A stretch of 64,000 nt of DNA. It comes from Wenzhouxiangella sediminis (GTDB lineage: Bacteria; Pseudomonadota; Gammaproteobacteria; Xanthomonadales; Wenzhouxiangellaceae). The stretch is from positions 39,745-103,744 of the forward strand of contig NZ_QUZK01000035.1 of the NCBI RefSeq assembly GCF_003410055.1, given 5' to 3'. The translations under genes and the position numbers were made by a program. This document shows positions 26,304-34,488 of this stretch, piece after piece. Positions within the stretch are counted from its first letter, which is position 1; each line of letters starts with the position of its first letter. The notes beneath the pieces are model-generated. The model searched no databases. It was given only the letters and a program-made list of their open reading frames with translations, and was not told the DNA's origin.

Positions 26304-27560
26304 CTACCCATAAACCGGATACTTGCGACACAGTGCGAGGGCCGACTCCTTGACCCGCTGTTCGACGGACGAATCGCCCATGTTGTCGAGCACATCGCAG
26401 ATCAGACCGGCCAGTTCGCGGCAGTCGTCTTCGGTGAACCCGCGGGTCGTACACGCCGGGGTGCCGATGCGCAGGCCCGAGGTCACGAAGGGGGAGCGCG
26501 GCTCGCCGGGTACCGTGTTCTTGTTGACGGTGATGTTGGCCCGGCCCAGCGCGGCCTCGGCGTCCTTGCCGGTGATGTCCTTGTCGATCAGGTCGATCAG
26601 GAACAGGTGGTTGTCCGAGCCGCCGGAGACGACCTTGTAGCCACGCTCCATGAGGACTTCGGCCATGGCGCGGGCGTTGTCAACCACGCGCTGCTGGTAA
26701 TCGCGGAACGCCGGCTCCAGGGCCTCCTTGAAGGCCACCGCCTTGGCCGCGATCACGTGCATCAGCGGCCCGCCTTGGCAACCCGGAAAGACCAGGGACT
26801 GGAATTTCTTGACCAGGGACTCGTCCTCACCCGATGCGAGGATGATGCCGCCGCGCGGGCCGCGCAGGGTCTTGTGCGTGGTCGAGGTCACCACATGGGC
26901 GTGCGGTACCGGATTGGGATAGACGCCGGCGGCGACCAGCCCCGCGATGTGCGCCATGTCGACCATGAACCAGGCGCCCACTTCATCGGCAATCTCGCGC
27001 ATGCGCTTCCAGTCGACCACACGGGAATACGCCGAGAAGCCGCCGATGAGCATCTTCGGCTTGTGCTCCCGGGCCAGCTCGGCCATCCGCTCGTAGTCGA
27101 TCTCGCCCGAGTCGCGATCAAGGCCGTAATGAACGGCGTTGAACAACTTGCCCGAAAAATTGACCTTGGCGCCGTGGGTCAGGTGACCGCCCTCGGACAG
27201 GTCCATGCCCAGGATCGTGTCGCCCGGCTGTAGCAGCGCCATGTACACGGCCTGGTTGGCCTGCGATCCCGAGTGCGGCTGCACGTTGGCATAGCCGGCG
27301 CCGAACAGCTTCTTGACGCGCTCAATGGCGAGGTTTTCGGCGATGTCGACGAACTCGCAACCGCCGTAGTAGCGCTTGCCCGGGTAACCCTCGGCGTACT
27401 TGTTGGTCAGCACCGAACCCTGCGCTTCCATCACGCGCGGACTGGCGTAGTTCTCCGAGGCGATCAGCTCGATGTGATCCTCCTGTCGCTGCTCCTCGGA
27501 GCGCATGGCGGAGGCCAGTTCCTCGTCGAATCCGGCGATGGTGAATGACTTGTCGAACAT
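26304..27560 (-). CDS. glyA: Serine hydroxymethyltransferase
   Basis: PLP enzyme interconverting serine and glycine and charging tetrahydrofolate with a one-carbon unit. The 418-aa length is typical. Motifs are [37 protein letters not shown], the PLP lysine in [14 protein letters not shown], and [12 protein letters not shown]. The start at 27560 ([15 protein letters not shown]) matches homologues; upstream in-frame codons do not. A 12-bp perfect palindrome CCAAGCGCTTGG lies 41 bases upstream (27602-27613) and may be an operator. Confidence 0.97.
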   Translation of the reverse strand: MFDKSFTIAGFDEELASAMRSEEQRQEDHIELIASENYASPRVMEAQGSVLTNKYAEGYPGKRYYGGCEFVDIAENLAIERVKKLFGAGYANVQPHSGSQANQAVYMALLQPGDTILGMDLSEGGHLTHGAKVNFSGKLFNAVHYGLDRDSGEIDYERMAELAREHKPKMLIGGFSAYSRVVDWKRMREIADEVGAWFMVDMAHIAGLVAAGVYPNPVPHAHVVTSTTHKTLRGPRGGIILASGEDESLVKKFQSLVFPGCQGGPLMHVIAAKAVAFKEALEPAFRDYQQRVVDNARAMAEVLMERGYKVVSGGSDNHLFLIDLIDKDITGKDAEAALGRANITVNKNTVPGEPRSPFVTSGLRIGTPACTTRGFTEDDCRELAGLICDVLDNMGDSSVEQRVKESALALCRKYPVYG

Positions 27561-27601
27561 GGTTCGTCGATTCCGCGTTGAATAACCCCGTAATGGTAGC
27601 A

Positions 27602-27613
27602 CCAAGCGCTTGG
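27602..27613. promoter_or_regulatory. 12-bp palindrome upstream of glyA
   Basis: Perfect dyad CCAAGCGCTTGG, 41 bases before the glyA ATG. It could be a repressor site; it is not a recognisable PurR or MetR box. This is a low-confidence assignment from symmetry and position only. Confidence 0.3.
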
Positions 27614-27629
27614 ATCTCGGCCTTTGGGA

Positions 27630-27755
27630 CGGTTCGGGATTCGGGGAAGACGGCGGCCCGGCCTACCGCGGCGCAGCCGCCCCGCCATGGGCAGACGCGC
27701 CGCCCGAACCCGGAACCCGTCTTTCCCTGAAACCTGAAACCTGAAACCTGAAACC
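27630..27755. repeat. Heptamer-family palindromic element in the glyA-ompW gap
   Basis: The gap from 27561 to 27923 has no gene. It contains four perfect CCTGAAA heptamers (27726-27755) and a degenerate left arm rich in TTCGGG-type units (about 27632-27650). A core CGCGGCGCAGCCGCCCCGC is also present, nearly the same as the core of the element at 26117-26300. The rest (27756-27923) shows no clear promoter hexamers for ompW. Confidence 0.7.
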
Positions 27756-27923
27756 AAGCGCCATCCACTCAAGAACAGCACAACACCCCGATCGAACCCC
27801 CGATAGAAACTGCGCCCGCAAGCGCCAATGCAGAACTTGATTCCGGTCAACTCTACCGCCCCTGCCAGGCCCTAGACTGCGCTCCAACAACACACCCCTA
27901 ACCGCCCCGATGGAGGCACGCAA

Positions 27924-28658
27924 ATGAACCACAAGAAGATTCTGCTCACGGCCACACTGGCCCTGTTCTCCTTCAACGCGCTGGCGCAGTCCCAGGGCGA
28001 CTGGCTGGTCCGGCTGGGCGTCGGTTACGTCTCGCCCGACGTCGACAGTTCCAACCTCGTGTTCGAAGGCATCGAACTGGCCGACTACCGGATCGACGTC
28101 GACGACAACACGCGCCCGATCATCAATTTCACCTACATGGCCACCGACAACCTGGGCGTTGAACTTCTCGCCGCCTGGCCGTTCGACCACAGCGTGGAAG
28201 GCGACGGCGCCCTGTCGGCGCTGGGCAAGCTGGGCAGCACCAAGCACCTGCCGCCGACGCTGAGCCTGCAGTACCACTTCCGCCCTGACCAGACCTTCCG
28301 CCCCTACGCCGGCGTGGGCCTGAACTACACCAAGTTCTTCGACGAGCGCACCACCGAATCCCTGCACCAGGGCATCATCGGTACGTCCAACGCAGCGCTC
28401 GGCACCGACTATTCCGGCGGCAGCACCGACATGTCGATCGACGACTCCTTCGGCATCGCGCTGCAGCTGGGCGCGGACGTCGCACTCAACGATGCCTGGT
28501 TCCTCAACTTCGACCTTCGCTGGATCGACATCGAGGCCGACGCCGAACTGAATACCACCACCGTCGACGGCGGCGGATTCGAGGTCGACCTCAACAGCCG
28601 CATCAGCGCCGACATCGACCCCTGGGTCTTCTCGACGGCGATCGGCCTGCGCTTCTGA
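27924..28658 (+). CDS. ompW: OmpW-family outer membrane protein
   Basis: Eight-stranded outer-membrane barrel of 244 aa with a signal peptide cleaved after residue 21 (NALA-QSQ). The OmpW pattern includes GDWLVRLGVGYVSPD, NLGVELLAAWPFDH, LGSTKHLPPTLSLQYHF, RPYAGVGLNYTKFF and the terminal aromatic (GLRF). OmpW channels admit small hydrophobic compounds, which may relate to the alkane hydroxylase encoded 8 kb away. A GGAGG site stands 7-8 bases before the ATG, and a terminator follows the gene. Confidence 0.94.
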   Translation: MNHKKILLTATLALFSFNALAQSQGDWLVRLGVGYVSPDVDSSNLVFEGIELADYRIDVDDNTRPIINFTYMATDNLGVELLAAWPFDHSVEGDGALSALGKLGSTKHLPPTLSLQYHFRPDQTFRPYAGVGLNYTKFFDERTTESLHQGIIGTSNAALGTDYSGGSTDMSIDDSFGIALQLGADVALNDAWFLNFDLRWIDIEADAELNTTTVDGGGFEVDLNSRISADIDPWVFSTAIGLRF

Positions 28659-28679
28659 TCCGGAACTGCAAGCCCGGAG

Positions 28680-28709
28680 GGGGCCGGCCGGCGGGCCGGT
28701 CCCTTCTTT
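28680..28709 (+). terminator. Rho-independent terminator of ompW
   Basis: Ten-bp stem (28680-28689 with 28694-28703, one G-U pair) and GGCG loop, followed by TTCTTTT on the plus strand, 22 bases past the ompW stop. Confidence 0.85.
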
Positions 28710-28744
28710 TCGTCTCCGGCAGGCCGTCGGCCCGCCCCGGCCCT

Positions 28745-30553
28745 TCAGCCCTGCGATGAGCGGAGCCGGCCGATGTCGGCAAGCAACTGCGTCAGGCGCT
28801 CGCCGCGATGGAAGTGGAAGCCCTGCGCATAGCTCACCCCCATGCGCCTCAACGCGGTGGTGACCGCCTCGTTCTCCACGTACTCCGCCACGATCCTCAC
28901 GCCGCGCGCTCGCGCCGATGCGACCATGCCCTCGACGTCGACTGTCATCGCCCCACCGTCCAGCAGGCGACGGACATAACTGCCATCGATCTTGACGATG
29001 TCGATCGGCCAGTTCGTCAGGCTCTGGAAGTTGGAGTACCCGCTGCCGAAGTCGTCGAGCGCAATGCGGCAACCCAGATCGCGCAGCCCCAGGACATTGC
29101 GCAGCGCCGTTTCATGGTCGCTGAGCCGGGCGCTCTCGGTGATCTCGAAACAGAGCTTGCCGGGCGATACGGACCGGTCGGCCATCAGTCGATGAATACC
29201 CGCCAGAAGCTGCTGGCTCGAAAGCGAAAGTCCGGAGAGGTTGATCGAACAGATCGCGATCTCGTCGTGCACGTCGGAGTGGCGCTCGAGCGTATCCAGC
29301 ACGAGGCCGATCACGTGCAGGTCCAGCTGCAGTGACAGACCGAGCTTCTCGGCCGCCGGGAAGACGCGAGAGGGCTCCTGGACGACGCCGCCGCGATCCG
29401 CGAGCCGGCACAGGACCTCGAAGCTGATGCCGCGGTCCCGCCCTGCATCGCTCGAGGGGTGCAGCGGCACCAGTCGCTGGGCATGGATCTCGATGCGATC
29501 GCACTGCATGGCCTGGCGGATGACCAGCCCCAGCTCGTAGACCTCCACGTCACGGGGATCGAGACACACGACCCGGTCATGCCCGTGCAGCTGGGCTTGC
29601 TGACAGGCGTGGGCGGCCCGCGACATGGCGTAGTCGAGGGTCATTCCGGGCCGCGGACTGGCAACACCGATGCTCAGGCTGGTCTGGAAGGGTTCGACCT
29701 CGGTCCCCAGGTTGATGGCTCGAAAGTCCCGTCGGAGCGCTTCGGCCAGTTCGAGCGCACCGGCCGGACCGCAGCCGGCGAGGTAAATCAGGAACTGCGT
29801 CTCGCCCGGGGCGCGCGCAAGGTGCGACACACCCGGCAGGGAGGCGACCTCGACTCGCCGCCCGAGCCAGCGCGCGGTCACCTTCAGGGCATGGTCGGCC
29901 ACGGCCTTGCAGTTGAACGCGAGCGAGGAGAAATGATCGACCGCGATGTGCAGGAGAGAGAATGCACCGTCACTCCCCGAACGCCGCCGGTCCCGGTCGA
30001 TGTCGACCGCCACCTCGTGCAAGCCGCGCCAGTTGAGCAGGCCGGTGGCCTCGTCGTACAGAGCCTGTCGGTGAATCCGGTCCTGCAGCACCTGCTGTTC
30101 GGTGCAGTCGACGATCAGGCCCACGAAGCCGGTCAGTTCGGCCGCCCGCGTTCGCACCTCGTTGACGGTCAGTGAGATGGGGACTTCGTGACCGTCGCGG
30201 TGCATCGCCGAGAACCGCAACTCACCGCTGCGATTACCGGCCCGCGAGCGCGGAAAATGCCGGGTTCGGCGCACGATTGGGGAACGGCGCACCTCCCCGG
30301 CGACGCGGCCGCGCACGTAGCCCGAGAAGAACTGCGCGTGATCCGATCGCGCGGCCTCGGGAAGCAGCATCTCCAGTTCACGTCCGATGATTTCCTCGGG
30401 GCGGTACCCGAGCACGCGCGCCACGCCCGCGTTGGCATGCTGGATCCGTCCCTCCAGGTCCACGTGCAGGAAGGCCACCGTGTCGATCTCGGTCAGCGCC
30501 CGCCATGATCGCATCGGGACCGACTGCACCAGATCCAGGTCGCTGAACCGCAT
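28745..30553 (-). CDS. PAS-GGDEF-EAL protein, probable cyclic-di-GMP phosphodiesterase
   Basis: The 602-aa cytoplasmic protein has a PAS domain (about 20-150; VAFLHVDLEGRIQHANAG, LGYRPEEIIGREL). Next is a degenerate GGDEF domain (about 165-330), where APGETQF (248-254) replaces the catalytic GGDEF. The EAL domain (about 345-595) keeps the expected metal and catalytic residues: Glu379 (EVL), Asn438 (NLS), Glu470 (EITE), Asp500/501 (DDFGSGYS), Lys521 (KID), Glu557 and Gln577 (QGF). It should break down c-di-GMP rather than make it. GAGGG lies 5 bases before ATG 30553, and the gene is 7 bases after the haemoglobin fusion gene. It is the last gene of the seven-gene operon and so plausibly its output. 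Confidence 0.88.
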   Translation of the reverse strand: MRFSDLDLVQSVPMRSWRALTEIDTVAFLHVDLEGRIQHANAGVARVLGYRPEEIIGRELEMLLPEAARSDHAQFFSGYVRGRVAGEVRRSPIVRRTRHFPRSRAGNRSGELRFSAMHRDGHEVPISLTVNEVRTRAAELTGFVGLIVDCTEQQVLQDRIHRQALYDEATGLLNWRGLHEVAVDIDRDRRRSGSDGAFSLLHIAVDHFSSLAFNCKAVADHALKVTARWLGRRVEVASLPGVSHLARAPGETQFLIYLAGCGPAGALELAEALRRDFRAINLGTEVEPFQTSLSIGVASPRPGMTLDYAMSRAAHACQQAQLHGHDRVVCLDPRDVEVYELGLVIRQAMQCDRIEIHAQRLVPLHPSSDAGRDRGISFEVLCRLADRGGVVQEPSRVFPAAEKLGLSLQLDLHVIGLVLDTLERHSDVHDEIAICSINLSGLSLSSQQLLAGIHRLMADRSVSPGKLCFEITESARLSDHETALRNVLGLRDLGCRIALDDFGSGYSNFQSLTNWPIDIVKIDGSYVRRLLDGGAMTVDVEGMVASARARGVRIVAEYVENEAVTTALRRMGVSYAQGFHFHRGERLTQLLADIGRLRSSQG

Positions 30554-30560
30554 GGCGCCC

Positions 30561-32153
30561 TCAAACGGCCGAGCCGTCGCGGCCGGTGTCGCCGGAAGGG
30601 TCGCGGCGGCTGCAGGCCAGGCAATAGACCGCCCCCAGGCGAAGATGGAATCGCACGCGCTCGCCACACTCGATGATGCGTCCGCAGCCGTCGCAGACTC
30701 CGCCGTCTTCGAGTCGCGCCTCCTCGGTGCCTTGCTGGACGACCTCGCGCCCGCCGACCTGGCGCGGCAACGGTTCGGCCTTGACGATGTCGGCACGGAA
30801 GAAGGCCTCGTAGACATGCCACCTGCCGATCCACTCGTCGGTCAGACCGTGGTCGCGCATGCAGCCCTCGAGCAGGCGGATGCGGTAGTCGAAGAGATCG
30901 TCGGAGATCACCATCCAGTGATGTGCATTCCGGGGACGCTGGCCCATGTAGTCGCGGCGCCCGAGCATCAGGCTGCGCAGGAACGAGTACTGCTTCTCTC
31001 TTAGCCGCTGCCGCGTCACGCCGGCGAAATAGGGGCCCAGGCGTTCATCCTCGAAAGCCAGGTCGTAGAAGTCCCGAAGCACCTCGCGCAGGATGCGTCC
31101 GTTGCCCAGCCGCGCCCAAAGTTCGGGATCCGGCGGCGGCGCGCGGCGTCCCTGCCCGCCCCGATCGCCTGCAACCGGCGGGAGCTCGCCGTGAGGGTGA
31201 AAGGGATCGGCCAGGACATCGAGCGAGGCCCCGTCGACCTGGCGCCGGCAGAATTCGACCACCGCCTCGACCATGCCGGGGCGGCCGGCCACGCGAACCG
31301 ACGGGGTGCCGAGCGACGGCCAGTACTGCATCAGCCAGTCGGTCACCCGACCCGGGAAGCAACCCTTCGAGTGCCCTTGCCGCGAGCAGCAGGCCCGGTA
31401 ATGGAACAGCGGGTGGGTGGCATCCAGCGTCCTCAGCCAGGCGTCGGCGTACAGCCCTTCCGGTCCCTGGGCGCCGTGCAGGAGCCAGACGGGACGAGTC
31501 TCCGGGCCGGCGAGCGCCTCCCGAAGGATCGGTATCATCGGCGCGAGCCCGGTGCCGGTTGCCACCAGCAGGAGCGCCCCGTCCATCGCGTCGCGATCGT
31601 GAACCATCGCACCACCCGGCGGCAGCACATCGAGCCGGTCGCCGGCGCGCAGGTCGTCGACCAGCCAGCCGCTGACTCGTCCTCCGGGAACCTTCCGAAC
31701 GTGAAGTTCGAGGTGGCCGTCGCGGCGCGGCAGGCTGGCGACGGAATAACGACGCGGGTGACCGTCCGGACCGACGATGCCGATATGCTGCCCGGGCAGC
31801 GGGTCGACGGCCCGATCGGCCGGCAGGCGGATACAGCGAATGTCCTCGGCGAGCATGAACGTCTCGATCACGGGCAGCGAAGCGACCGGTGGGTCCGCTT
31901 CGAACTGGTCGATCCTGAGGGGCTCCTCCGGAATGCAGCGACAAGGCAGAAAGAAGCCCTGACGAACGAGATCGGCTTTCAGTCCCTTCTGCGCCTCGGC
32001 CGGCACGCGACCGTCGCTCGCGCGCATCAAGCAGGCGTGGCAGGATCCCGCGCGACAGGAATAGCGAACGGGCAAGCCCTGCCTGAGCAGACCAGCCAGG
32101 ACGGTTTCCCCCTCCCGCAGCGCGACCCGGTGTTGCCGAAACTGTACTTCCAT
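30561..32153 (-). CDS. Fusion protein: 2Fe-2S ferredoxin, FAD/NAD reductase, truncated haemoglobin, zinc-ribbon
   Basis: The 530-aa protein has four recognisable parts. Residues 1-85 are a plant-type ferredoxin with Cys33, Cys38, Cys41 and Cys71. Residues 90-305 are a ferredoxin-NADP-reductase-like module with FAD motif RRYSVAS (134-140), nucleotide motif VATGTGLAP (197-205) and C-terminal VAGRPGMV. Residues 342-458 are a group-I/II-like truncated haemoglobin: LWARLGNGRILREVLRDFYD, B10 Tyr363, and proximal His411 in NAHHWMVIS. Residues 487-514 hold CxxC (487, 490) and CxxC (511, 514), plus Cys496, a probable zinc ribbon. The reductase could feed electrons to the haem for NO or O2 chemistry, or set its redox state for sensing. 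Domain order is opposite to flavohaemoglobin. Position within a GTPase/c-di-GMP operon favours a sensory role (inference). Confidence 0.88.
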   Translation of the reverse strand: MEVQFRQHRVALREGETVLAGLLRQGLPVRYSCRAGSCHACLMRASDGRVPAEAQKGLKADLVRQGFFLPCRCIPEEPLRIDQFEADPPVASLPVIETFMLAEDIRCIRLPADRAVDPLPGQHIGIVGPDGHPRRYSVASLPRRDGHLELHVRKVPGGRVSGWLVDDLRAGDRLDVLPPGGAMVHDRDAMDGALLLVATGTGLAPMIPILREALAGPETRPVWLLHGAQGPEGLYADAWLRTLDATHPLFHYRACCSRQGHSKGCFPGRVTDWLMQYWPSLGTPSVRVAGRPGMVEAVVEFCRRQVDGASLDVLADPFHPHGELPPVAGDRGGQGRRAPPPDPELWARLGNGRILREVLRDFYDLAFEDERLGPYFAGVTRQRLREKQYSFLRSLMLGRRDYMGQRPRNAHHWMVISDDLFDYRIRLLEGCMRDHGLTDEWIGRWHVYEAFFRADIVKAEPLPRQVGGREVVQQGTEEARLEDGGVCDGCGRIIECGERVRFHLRLGAVYCLACSRRDPSGDTGRDGSAV

Positions 32154-32178
32154 GGGTGTCCTTCCCGAGGCAATCGCC

Positions 32179-32595
32179 TCAGGTCGGCTCCAGGCAGGTC
32201 TTCATTTCGCCGGCGGCGCGCCGGGCTTCGAGAAAGACCTTGCCCATCAGCGCGCCGGGCTCGGTGGATACGGCCAGCACCGCGTCGTCGCCCGCCTGCA
32301 CCAGCAACACCGCGCCCCTGGTGCCTTCGATCAGCAGCTGCCTGAGGTCGCCGCGCTGGATTTCGTCGATCTCGCGCTCGGCCAGGGCCAGCAACGAGGC
32401 CGACATCGCGGCGAAACGGTCCGGGTCGACACCGGGCTGCAGCACCGACGCGATCACCATGCCGTCGCTGGTGATGGCAGCGGCCGCGTTGACGCTGCCG
32501 CCGGTAGCGCCCATCAAGGCGCGCAGGACCGACCGGATGCGGGACGCATGCGGGTGCTCCCGCTGGGACTCCGGATTGAATGATTGCTGGTTCAA
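32179..32595 (-). CDS. Roadblock/LC7 domain protein
   Basis: The 138-aa protein is a single roadblock/LC7 fold (about 20-125): IRSVLRALMGATGGSVNAAAAITSDGMVIAS, followed by FAAMSASLLALAEREIDEI and GAVLLVQAGDDAVLAV. In bacteria such proteins (MglB, CvnB) are partners and often GTPase-activating factors of small Ras-like GTPases. A GTPase is encoded four genes upstream in the same operon (34485-35045). It starts 70 bases after the preceding small gene. Partner assignment is inference from context. Confidence 0.85.
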   Translation of the reverse strand: MNQQSFNPESQREHPHASRIRSVLRALMGATGGSVNAAAAITSDGMVIASVLQPGVDPDRFAAMSASLLALAEREIDEIQRGDLRQLLIEGTRGAVLLVQAGDDAVLAVSTEPGALMGKVFLEARRAAGEMKTCLEPT

Positions 32596-32665
32596 GTGGC
32601 TCCTCCCGAAGCGGGCCAGTCGAAGACGAACACGGGGCCGGCGACGCCGGCCCCGAGAATCCGCT

Positions 32666-33073
32666 TCACGCCGCCGCTTCGACGGCCGACATGGCCTGCC
32701 GGGCCTTGGTCACGACCATGCCCAGGTTGGCCGAACGCCGGCAGACGAAACAGGCAACCTGGTCTGCAGCACTCTTGGCCCGCATGAAGAAGTGGATCAG
32801 GTTGTCGCTGTTGACGATCATCTCCTGGAAATAGTGCGAGCCGTCGTCTTCCACGCCACGTGCTTTCTTGAAGATCCGCTCGATGGCGACGACATTGGGC
32901 CCCTGGAACATCTCGGCGGTCGCCGCCGCCAGCATGTCCATGACTTCGTCGGGGTGCGAATCGACGGTCTTGATGCCGATCAGCATCCCCGACTCGAGAT
33001 CCACGTAGCCGGCTGCCAGGCACTCGGGAATTGTCTGTACGGCCTGCTGAAGGGCTGAATCGAAATCCGACAT
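32666..33073 (-). CDS. Roadblock-like small protein of the GTPase operon
   Basis: The 135-aa protein starts MSDFDSALQQAVQTIPEC, behind a strong AAGGAGG site. Its pattern of helix, two strands (CLAAGYVDLESGMLIGIKTV), long helix (DEVMDMLAAATAEMF) and further strands (ERIFKKARGV, YFQEMIVNSDNLIHFFMRA) is compatible with a roadblock/longin-type fold, though sequence similarity is weak. It has Cys18 and CFVC near residue 110. It lies between the ABC-phosphatase gene and the clear roadblock gene, so the operon may encode two paralogous partners of the GTPase. Function unproven. Confidence 0.7.
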   Translation of the reverse strand: MSDFDSALQQAVQTIPECLAAGYVDLESGMLIGIKTVDSHPDEVMDMLAAATAEMFQGPNVVAIERIFKKARGVEDDGSHYFQEMIVNSDNLIHFFMRAKSAADQVACFVCRRSANLGMVVTKARQAMSAVEAAA

Positions 33074-33117
33074 GGGTTTTCCTCCTTGGGTTGGGTTCTT
33101 GTTTAATGGTGAAGGCG

Positions 33118-34488
33118 TCAGGAAGACACCGGATCGCGCAGCTCCGGGCCGTGCGTCGGCCGGTGCCCGGAGGCCTGCATGAACTGCTCGAAACGCTCGA
33201 GAAACTCGATTTGCTCGCGCGACTGGATCCAGCGGCGCTCGATTGCCCGCAGGCTGTCGATGGCCTCGACGGCCGACAGCCCCTGCCAGATGCGATAAGC
33301 CGCGAGCGCCGTCCCGGTCCGGCCGTGGCCCGCGTGACAGTGCACCGCGACGACCTCTCCCTGGCGGAGCCAGCGCCAGATCTGGCGGCATAGCGTGATG
33401 GCCTGGGTCACGGTCGGAGCGGTCATGTCGTCGACCGGGATGTGCATGGCCTGGAGCCCCCGCTCGGCAAGGGCCTCTTCACAATCGAGGGGAGCCTCCA
33501 GCAGGGTCAGCAAACGCGTCACACCGACGCGGACCAGGGCGTCGAGATCCTGCTCGATGTCCTGGACCACGCCCGGCCGCGGCGTGCCCGCCAGGCGCCC
33601 GGGGTCGAGCCAGACGAATCCCCGTGGACCGGCCCATGCGCTCATTGCCTGGCGCGCCTGCTCGGGCAGCGGGGGCGGGAGCGGCGTATCCTCGTCGAGC
33701 ACGGCGGGATCGATGTCCGGGCTGGGGCTCGGACAGGTCCCGAGCTCGACGAAGGAGCGGCCTTCCCTCGAGCGCGGACCGCGGAAGAACTCACGCGCGG
33801 TCGAACACTCGTGGATGCGGCCGCTGACCAGCAGGGCGACGACGTCGGCGTGTTCACGGGCCTGAGCCTGGTGGTGGGTGGCCATCAGGACCGGGCGCTG
33901 ACGGGCACAGGCCGCAAGCAGGGTCAGGACACGACCGGCGCCTTCCTCGTCGAGACCGACGGTCGGTTCGTCCACGCAAAGCAGGCCCGGGCGGGCAAGC
34001 ACGTGTCGCAGGATGGCGATCAGGCGCTGGTCGGCCAGCGACAGTTCGACGACCGGCCGTTCCAGGCAATCCATGAACCGGCTGCAGTCGAACTCCTCCA
34101 GCGCCCGCGTCAGGGCCTGGCGCTGTTGCGGCAAGGTGAGGCGCGACCGGTCCGGCAATCCGCCGGCCAGGTTCTCGAGAACCGTCGAGACGAGCAGGCG
34201 AGCGTCCTGCATCACCAGCCGCGGCCACCCGGCCTCGCCCGGCATCAGGCCCTGGTAACGCATTTCACCCCAGGTCTTGAAGCTGGCGTTCTGCTGCGCC
34301 AGCCCGCACACCGCCCGCAGCAGCGTGGACTTGCCCACGCCGGTCGGCCCCATCAGGGCGACCAGGCCGCGGGCGGGGAGCTCGAAATCGACTTCGGCGA
34401 GCACCACGCGATCACCGAAGCCGGCCCCGAAACCTTCGAGCCAGAGGACGGGGACCTTGCCTGACCCGGCACGCATTCCCGAAGTCAT
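33118..34488 (-). CDS. ABC-type ATPase fused to a dual-specificity protein phosphatase
   Basis: The 456-aa soluble protein has two parts. Residues 13-235 are an ABC ATPase with Walker A GPTGVGKST (47-55), Q-loop VMQDARL, a divergent signature LSLADQ (149-154), Walker B LLCVDEPTVGLD (169-180) and H-loop His205. It is closest in style to PstB/amino-acid importer ATPases. Residues about 285-440 are a cysteine phosphatase with the P-loop HCHAGHGRTGT (Cys384, Arg390) and candidate general acid Asp353/354. A proline-rich linker (PLPPPLPEQ) joins them. No permease gene is nearby, so the ATPase probably acts as a switch rather than a transporter. It overlaps the GTPase gene by 4 bases. The fusion is unusual; function is unknown. 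Confidence 0.85.
   Translation of the reverse strand: MTSGMRAGSGKVPVLWLEGFGAGFGDRVVLAEVDFELPARGLVALMGPTGVGKSTLLRAVCGLAQQNASFKTWGEMRYQGLMPGEAGWPRLVMQDARLLVSTVLENLAGGLPDRSRLTLPQQRQALTRALEEFDCSRFMDCLERPVVELSLADQRLIAILRHVLARPGLLCVDEPTVGLDEEGAGRVLTLLAACARQRPVLMATHHQAQAREHADVVALLVSGRIHECSTAREFFRGPRSREGRSFVELGTCPSPSPDIDPAVLDEDTPLPPPLPEQARQAMSAWAGPRGFVWLDPGRLAGTPRPGVVQDIEQDLDALVRVGVTRLLTLLEAPLDCEEALAERGLQAMHIPVDDMTAPTVTQAITLCRQIWRWLRQGEVVAVHCHAGHGRTGTALAAYRIWQGLSAVEAIDSLRAIERRWIQSREQIEFLERFEQFMQASGHRPTHGPELRDPVSS

Noticed and set aside
25581..27755. Tandem repeats considered as a possible CRISPR array
   Set aside because: Repeats are 7 bp, directly adjacent or inverted, with no regular unique spacers and no cas genes.
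33118..34488. ABC-phosphatase gene as two genes fused by a sequencing error
   Set aside because: The frame is continuous through a proline-rich linker with consistent codon use and no internal stop or obvious second start site, so a true fusion is more likely. Read-level confirmation is still the decisive test.
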